The notes below the pieces were generated by a model. The model had not been told where the DNA came from. It worked only from the letters and a program-made list of their open reading frames with translations, and did not search any database. Shown piece after piece: positions 32,343 to 33,519 of a DNA stretch of 33,519 nt. Within the stretch, counting starts at the first letter, position 1, and each line of letters begins with the position of its first letter. A program made the position numbers and the translations under genes. This DNA is from Bacteroidaceae bacterium. GTDB taxonomy: Bacteria; Bacteroidota; Bacteroidia; Bacteroidales; Bacteroidaceae. The stretch lies in assembly GCA_017541025.1 (NCBI GenBank), contig JAFXZY010000029.1, positions 1-33,519 on the forward strand. Reading direction: 5' to 3'.

Positions 32343-32374
32343 CAAAGGTAGTACTTTTTGCAATTATATGCAAA
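32343..32374 (-). promoter_or_regulatory. Promoter of dapF (and probably dapL-gltB-gltD)
   Basis: Minus-strand TTTG (32374-32371), 20-bp spacer, TACCTTTG (32350-32343), 49 nt upstream of the dapF ATG. Confidence 0.8.
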
Positions 32375-32431
32375 TATTTTTCTTCTTTTTGAAAGCAATT
32401 TATTGATTTTATTGACATAAAGCAATAAAAA

Positions 32432-32470
32432 GAGCCGCCGGTACCCGTCATCATCGGATATCGGCGGCTC
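32432..32470 (-). terminator. Intrinsic terminator downstream of the HU-smalltalk genes
   Basis: GAGCCGCCG ... CGGCGGCTC, 9-bp GC stem; on the minus strand followed by TTTTTATTG. It lies 26 nt past the smalltalk stop. Confidence 0.8.
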
Positions 32471-32496
32471 ATCATAGGCGAGAGAGCAAATTCACT

Positions 32497-32607
32497 TTAA
32501 AACGGTCCGTGTCCCATGCAACTCGTGGTGGTGAGTGCCGTCAGGAAAGCTGTGAGCGCGGCTACTATCACCTTCACCGCAATCTCAATCAGACTATACT
32601 TCTTCAT
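32497..32607 (-). CDS. Smalltalk-type small hydrophobic protein
   Basis: A 36-residue frame too short for most gene callers. It begins MKKYSLIEIAVKVIVAALTA, continues with a Leu/Thr-rich helix and TTTSC and ends MGHGPF. A strong GGAGGG ribosome-binding site lies 9 nt before the ATG. Size, MKK start, single hydrophobic helix, the small Cys near the end and position directly after an HU-like gene match the tiny 'smalltalk' proteins of Bacteroidales. Function unknown; a membrane or lipoprotein-like location is possible because of the TSC motif. Confidence 0.75.
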   Translation of the reverse strand: MKKYSLIEIAVKVIVAALTAFLTALTTTSCMGHGPF

Positions 32608-32625
32608 ACGTCAGCCCTCCGTTGA

Positions 32626-33180
32626 TTAGTCCTCGTCGCTACCACCGTCACCACCGTTGCCGCCGTTGCCGTTTTGGTTTTCGTTCCCGTTCTCGTTAGG
32701 GTTATCGTTAACGTTTTCGTTCCCGTTCTCGGGATCTTCCACCTCGCCGCTGGTGCTGGTTACGCGCTTCACCTCGTTGCCGTTGCGGTCGATGCAGGTA
32801 ATCTGGATGGCGGTGTTGGCCAGCTCGTCCTTCAAATCTACTGAGGGAGTGAAGATGATGCGGCGGCTCTCGATGAGGCTGGTCTTCACGTCCTCTACCT
32901 TCTCCACAGCCTTGCTTCGCAGACCGAAGCGCATGGTTCCCAGTCCGGGCAGAGCCACCGAGTGGCCTTCCGTAGCCCAAGCCTTAATCACTTCGCCGGC
33001 TGCATCCCAGCAAGCCTTCATCACGCCCTGGTTTACGCCACTGCGCAGGGCAGCCTCCTTGATGACCTTTGCCTGAGTCAGGCTGGTGTACAGGTCGGCC
33101 TTCATAACATAGCGGTACTTGCCCGCCGATTCCTTGTCAAACTTCAGCAGTCTCTCCACTGCCTTTACTTTCAATGCCAT
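32626..33180 (-). CDS. HU-like (histone-like) DNA-binding protein with low-complexity acidic tail
   Basis: A 184-residue protein of the Bacteroidetes HU-related family. It starts MALKVKAVERLLKFDKESAGKYRYVMKADLY and carries HU-type helices and arm (INVG-like GVNQGVMKACWDAAGEVI, then GHSVALPGLGTMRFGLRSKAV, SRRIIFTPSVDLKDELA). The last ~35 residues are an Asn/Gly/Glu/Asp repeat tail (ENGNENVNDNPNENGNEN, GGNGGDGGSDED) encoded by repetitive DNA that may vary in length. The gene has a perfect promoter 173 nt upstream and is followed by the smalltalk-type gene and a terminator. Confidence 0.88.
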   Translation of the reverse strand: MALKVKAVERLLKFDKESAGKYRYVMKADLYTSLTQAKVIKEAALRSGVNQGVMKACWDAAGEVIKAWATEGHSVALPGLGTMRFGLRSKAVEKVEDVKTSLIESRRIIFTPSVDLKDELANTAIQITCIDRNGNEVKRVTSTSGEVEDPENGNENVNDNPNENGNENQNGNGGNGGDGGSDED

Positions 33181-33352
33181 AATGAATAAAAAATTTTAAG
33201 GTTGTAAAAATATTTCCTCTTCCTTAAAACCTTTTCCTTAGTCGTGCTTTTAGCGGTTACGCCATGAAAAACTATCTCGTCGACTAAGAAAATTTTTCTC
33301 TTTGGCTATGCCGCATTTTCCTGATGCTTATGTCTGTCTTGCATCTATGATG
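33181..33352 (-). promoter_or_regulatory. Long structured 5' leader of the HU-like gene
   Basis: About 165 nt between the promoter and the ATG. It contains the inverted repeats CTTAGTCG/CGACTAAG (33237-33244 with 33281-33288) and TTTTAAGG/CCTTAAAA (33194-33201 with 33222-33229), the latter close to the start codon. This could be a regulatory leader; no known riboswitch is recognised. Confidence 0.45.
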
Positions 33353-33384
33353 CAAAGGTACGGATTTTTCCTGAATTGAGCAAA
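33353..33384 (-). promoter_or_regulatory. Promoter of the HU-like gene
   Basis: Minus-strand TTTG (33384-33381), 20-bp spacer, TACCTTTG (33360-33353): a perfect -33/-7 pair. Confidence 0.82.
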
Positions 33385-33432
33385 CTTTCCGACAATTATT
33401 TTTCAATTTTATAACCTTATAATTTCCGCAGG

Positions 33433-33456
33433 TTTTGCACTTTTGCACTTTTGCAG
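33433..33456. repeat. Three tandem TTTTGCAC-type units
   Basis: TTTTGCAC TTTTGCAC TTTTGCAG at the right edge, in an AT-rich stretch without a gene. It may be part of a divergent promoter for a gene outside the window. Confidence 0.6.
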
Positions 33457-33519
33457 ACTTGACATAAAGGTTTTTGGGATTTCATCGAGGAAGAAATTTT
33501 ATTATTATATTATATATAA

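Overview
The window looks like a chromosomal segment from a gut or oral member of the Bacteroidales, most likely Prevotella or a close relative. Several things point there: sigma-ABfr-type promoters (TTTG, then 19-20 bp, then TAnnTTTG) upstream of many genes, a type III glutamine synthetase, DapL, an HU-like gene followed by a tiny 'smalltalk' gene, GH92/GH76 mannan enzymes, and the GC-rich palindromic repeats that read SLTPNPSPxGEG. Gene identities come from reading motifs and overall protein resemblance; no database search was possible.

Layout. 1-3.8 kb (minus): an XRE regulator, two different full-length hsdM genes and the start of hsdS, all tightly coupled (Type I restriction-modification; hsdR is not in the window). 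4.1-4.2 kb: tRNA-Met with promoter and terminator, divergent from ribF. 4.3-6.4 kb (plus): ribF and a THUMP-like methyltransferase, overlapping by ATGA. 6.5-12.6 kb (plus): a carbohydrate cluster comprising a Tat-exported Gfo/Idh/MocA oxidoreductase, a DUF1080 3-keto-glycoside hydrolase, a GH92 alpha-mannosidase and a GH76 endo-mannanase-like enzyme. There is no SusC/SusD pair. 12.6-13.6 kb (minus): a PfkB/adenosine-kinase-like sugar or nucleoside kinase. 13.7-13.9 kb: two identical tRNA-Asn genes. 13.9-16.2 kb (minus): glnN (GSIII). 16.6-23.6 kb (plus): two tandem paralogous operons, each with an ECF sigma factor, a single-pass anti-sigma-like protein and a secreted protein that fuses a degenerate M23/LytM-like domain to an S41-type peptidase domain. 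23.7-32.3 kb (minus): gltD, gltB, dapL and dapF. 32.5-33.2 kb (minus): an HU-like protein and a 36-residue smalltalk-type protein.

How the genes work together. GSIII, GOGAT (GltBD), DapL (which uses glutamate as amino donor) and DapF connect ammonia assimilation to meso-diaminopimelate for peptidoglycan. The tandem ECF operons lie between glnN and gltBD. They share a gap-free 42-bp upstream motif that is a good candidate for an autoregulated ECF promoter. The mannan cluster combines endo- and exo-mannosidases with a 3-keto-sugar oxidation/cleavage pair.

The two most unusual signals are (i) the duplicated sigma / anti-sigma / pseudo-M23-S41 module and (ii) the density of palindromic repeats that sit in frame inside core metabolic genes: seven in gltB, one in dapL and two in dapF, in both orientations and without breaking the reading frame. 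A different TTGTCAAC-type repeat sits in frame in glnN, and intergenic regions near dapL carry short tandem arrays.
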